Source: Ruminococcus difficilis (GTDB taxonomy: Bacteria; Bacillota_A; Clostridia; Oscillospirales; Acutalibacteraceae). From it: a stretch of 39,301 nucleotides of DNA. Numbering within the stretch: the stretch's first letter is position 1; every line of letters starts with the position of its first letter. Under the pieces are notes generated by a model. The model was not told where the DNA came from. It saw only the letters and a program-made list of their open reading frames with translations, and did no database searches. Below, in pieces: positions 39,292-39,301 of this stretch. The stretch spans positions 1-39,301 of the forward strand of contig NZ_JAEQMG010000143.1 in the NCBI RefSeq assembly GCF_016680995.1, in the 5' to 3' direction. The position numbers and the translations under genes were made by a program.

Positions 39292-39301
39292 ATTAAGCCA
39301 T

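Larger units (their letters stand above)
38941..39301. other. Right-edge intergenic region
   Basis: No gene seen. It holds the upstream region of the YfhO-type gene, an IS200/IS605-like end hairpin (39059-39103) and copy B of the structured element (39195-39291), which runs off the window. Confidence 0.6.

Overview
The window looks like a chromosome segment of a low-to-mid GC Clostridia, most likely Lachnospiraceae (Blautia/Dorea/Mediterraneibacter-like). Reasons: strong AGGAGG ribosome sites, a serC-serA-DUF1015 cluster, a leuB-ilvD-ilvB operon, an LCP-family protein, and clostridial-style LexA boxes (GAAC-N4-GTTY). Genus cannot be fixed from sequence alone. All calls come from reading the sequence; no database search was run.

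Positions 1 to about 21,570 are the right-hand part of a temperate siphovirus-type prophage inserted at the 3' end of a tRNA-Thr(CGT) gene (21570-21642). The other end lies left of the window. Most phage genes are on the minus strand. From right to left: integrase; a two-gene plus-strand cargo operon with a divergent HTH gene; a lysogeny switch (repressor, divergent promoters, three operator repeats, and a LexA-type promoter driving a 39-residue microprotein); small early genes; a repeat-rich left-handed beta-helix protein; a replication/recombination block (DUF1351, ERF annealing protein, SSB, ERCC4 nuclease, CHC2 primase, DUF927 helicase) joined largely by ATGA overlaps; small accessory genes; a late regulator; a separate promoter / tRNA-like RNA / terminator unit; then terminase small and large subunits, portal, and a minor capsid (MuF-type) protein ending in an apparent zinc-dependent deaminase toxin domain, followed by the start of a tightly coupled small gene.

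Positions 21,570 to 39,301 are host chromosome, with every recognised gene on the minus strand: tRNA-Thr, LCP cell-wall ligase, CsoR-like metal repressor with a His-rich head, MscS channel, glgB with a long Lys/Ala tail, DUF1015, serA, serC, ilvB, ilvD, leuB and a large YfhO-type membrane protein. Serine synthesis and branched-chain amino-acid synthesis form two adjacent operons, each with a good sigma-A promoter and a structured leader.

The items that most deserve a second look are: (1) a multi-hairpin structured element at 27229-27490 with a second copy at the right window edge, whose stems show compensatory base changes; (2) the LexA-boxed 39-residue gene convergent with a repressor that has no self-cleaving domain, a candidate SOS anti-repressor; (3) the MuF-deaminase polymorphic toxin and its coupled downstream gene; (4) the TPR / YbjQ-like cargo operon beside the integrase; (5) two small phage RNA units (tRNA-like RNA at 5574-5648 and an integrase-proximal sRNA at 20098-20184).
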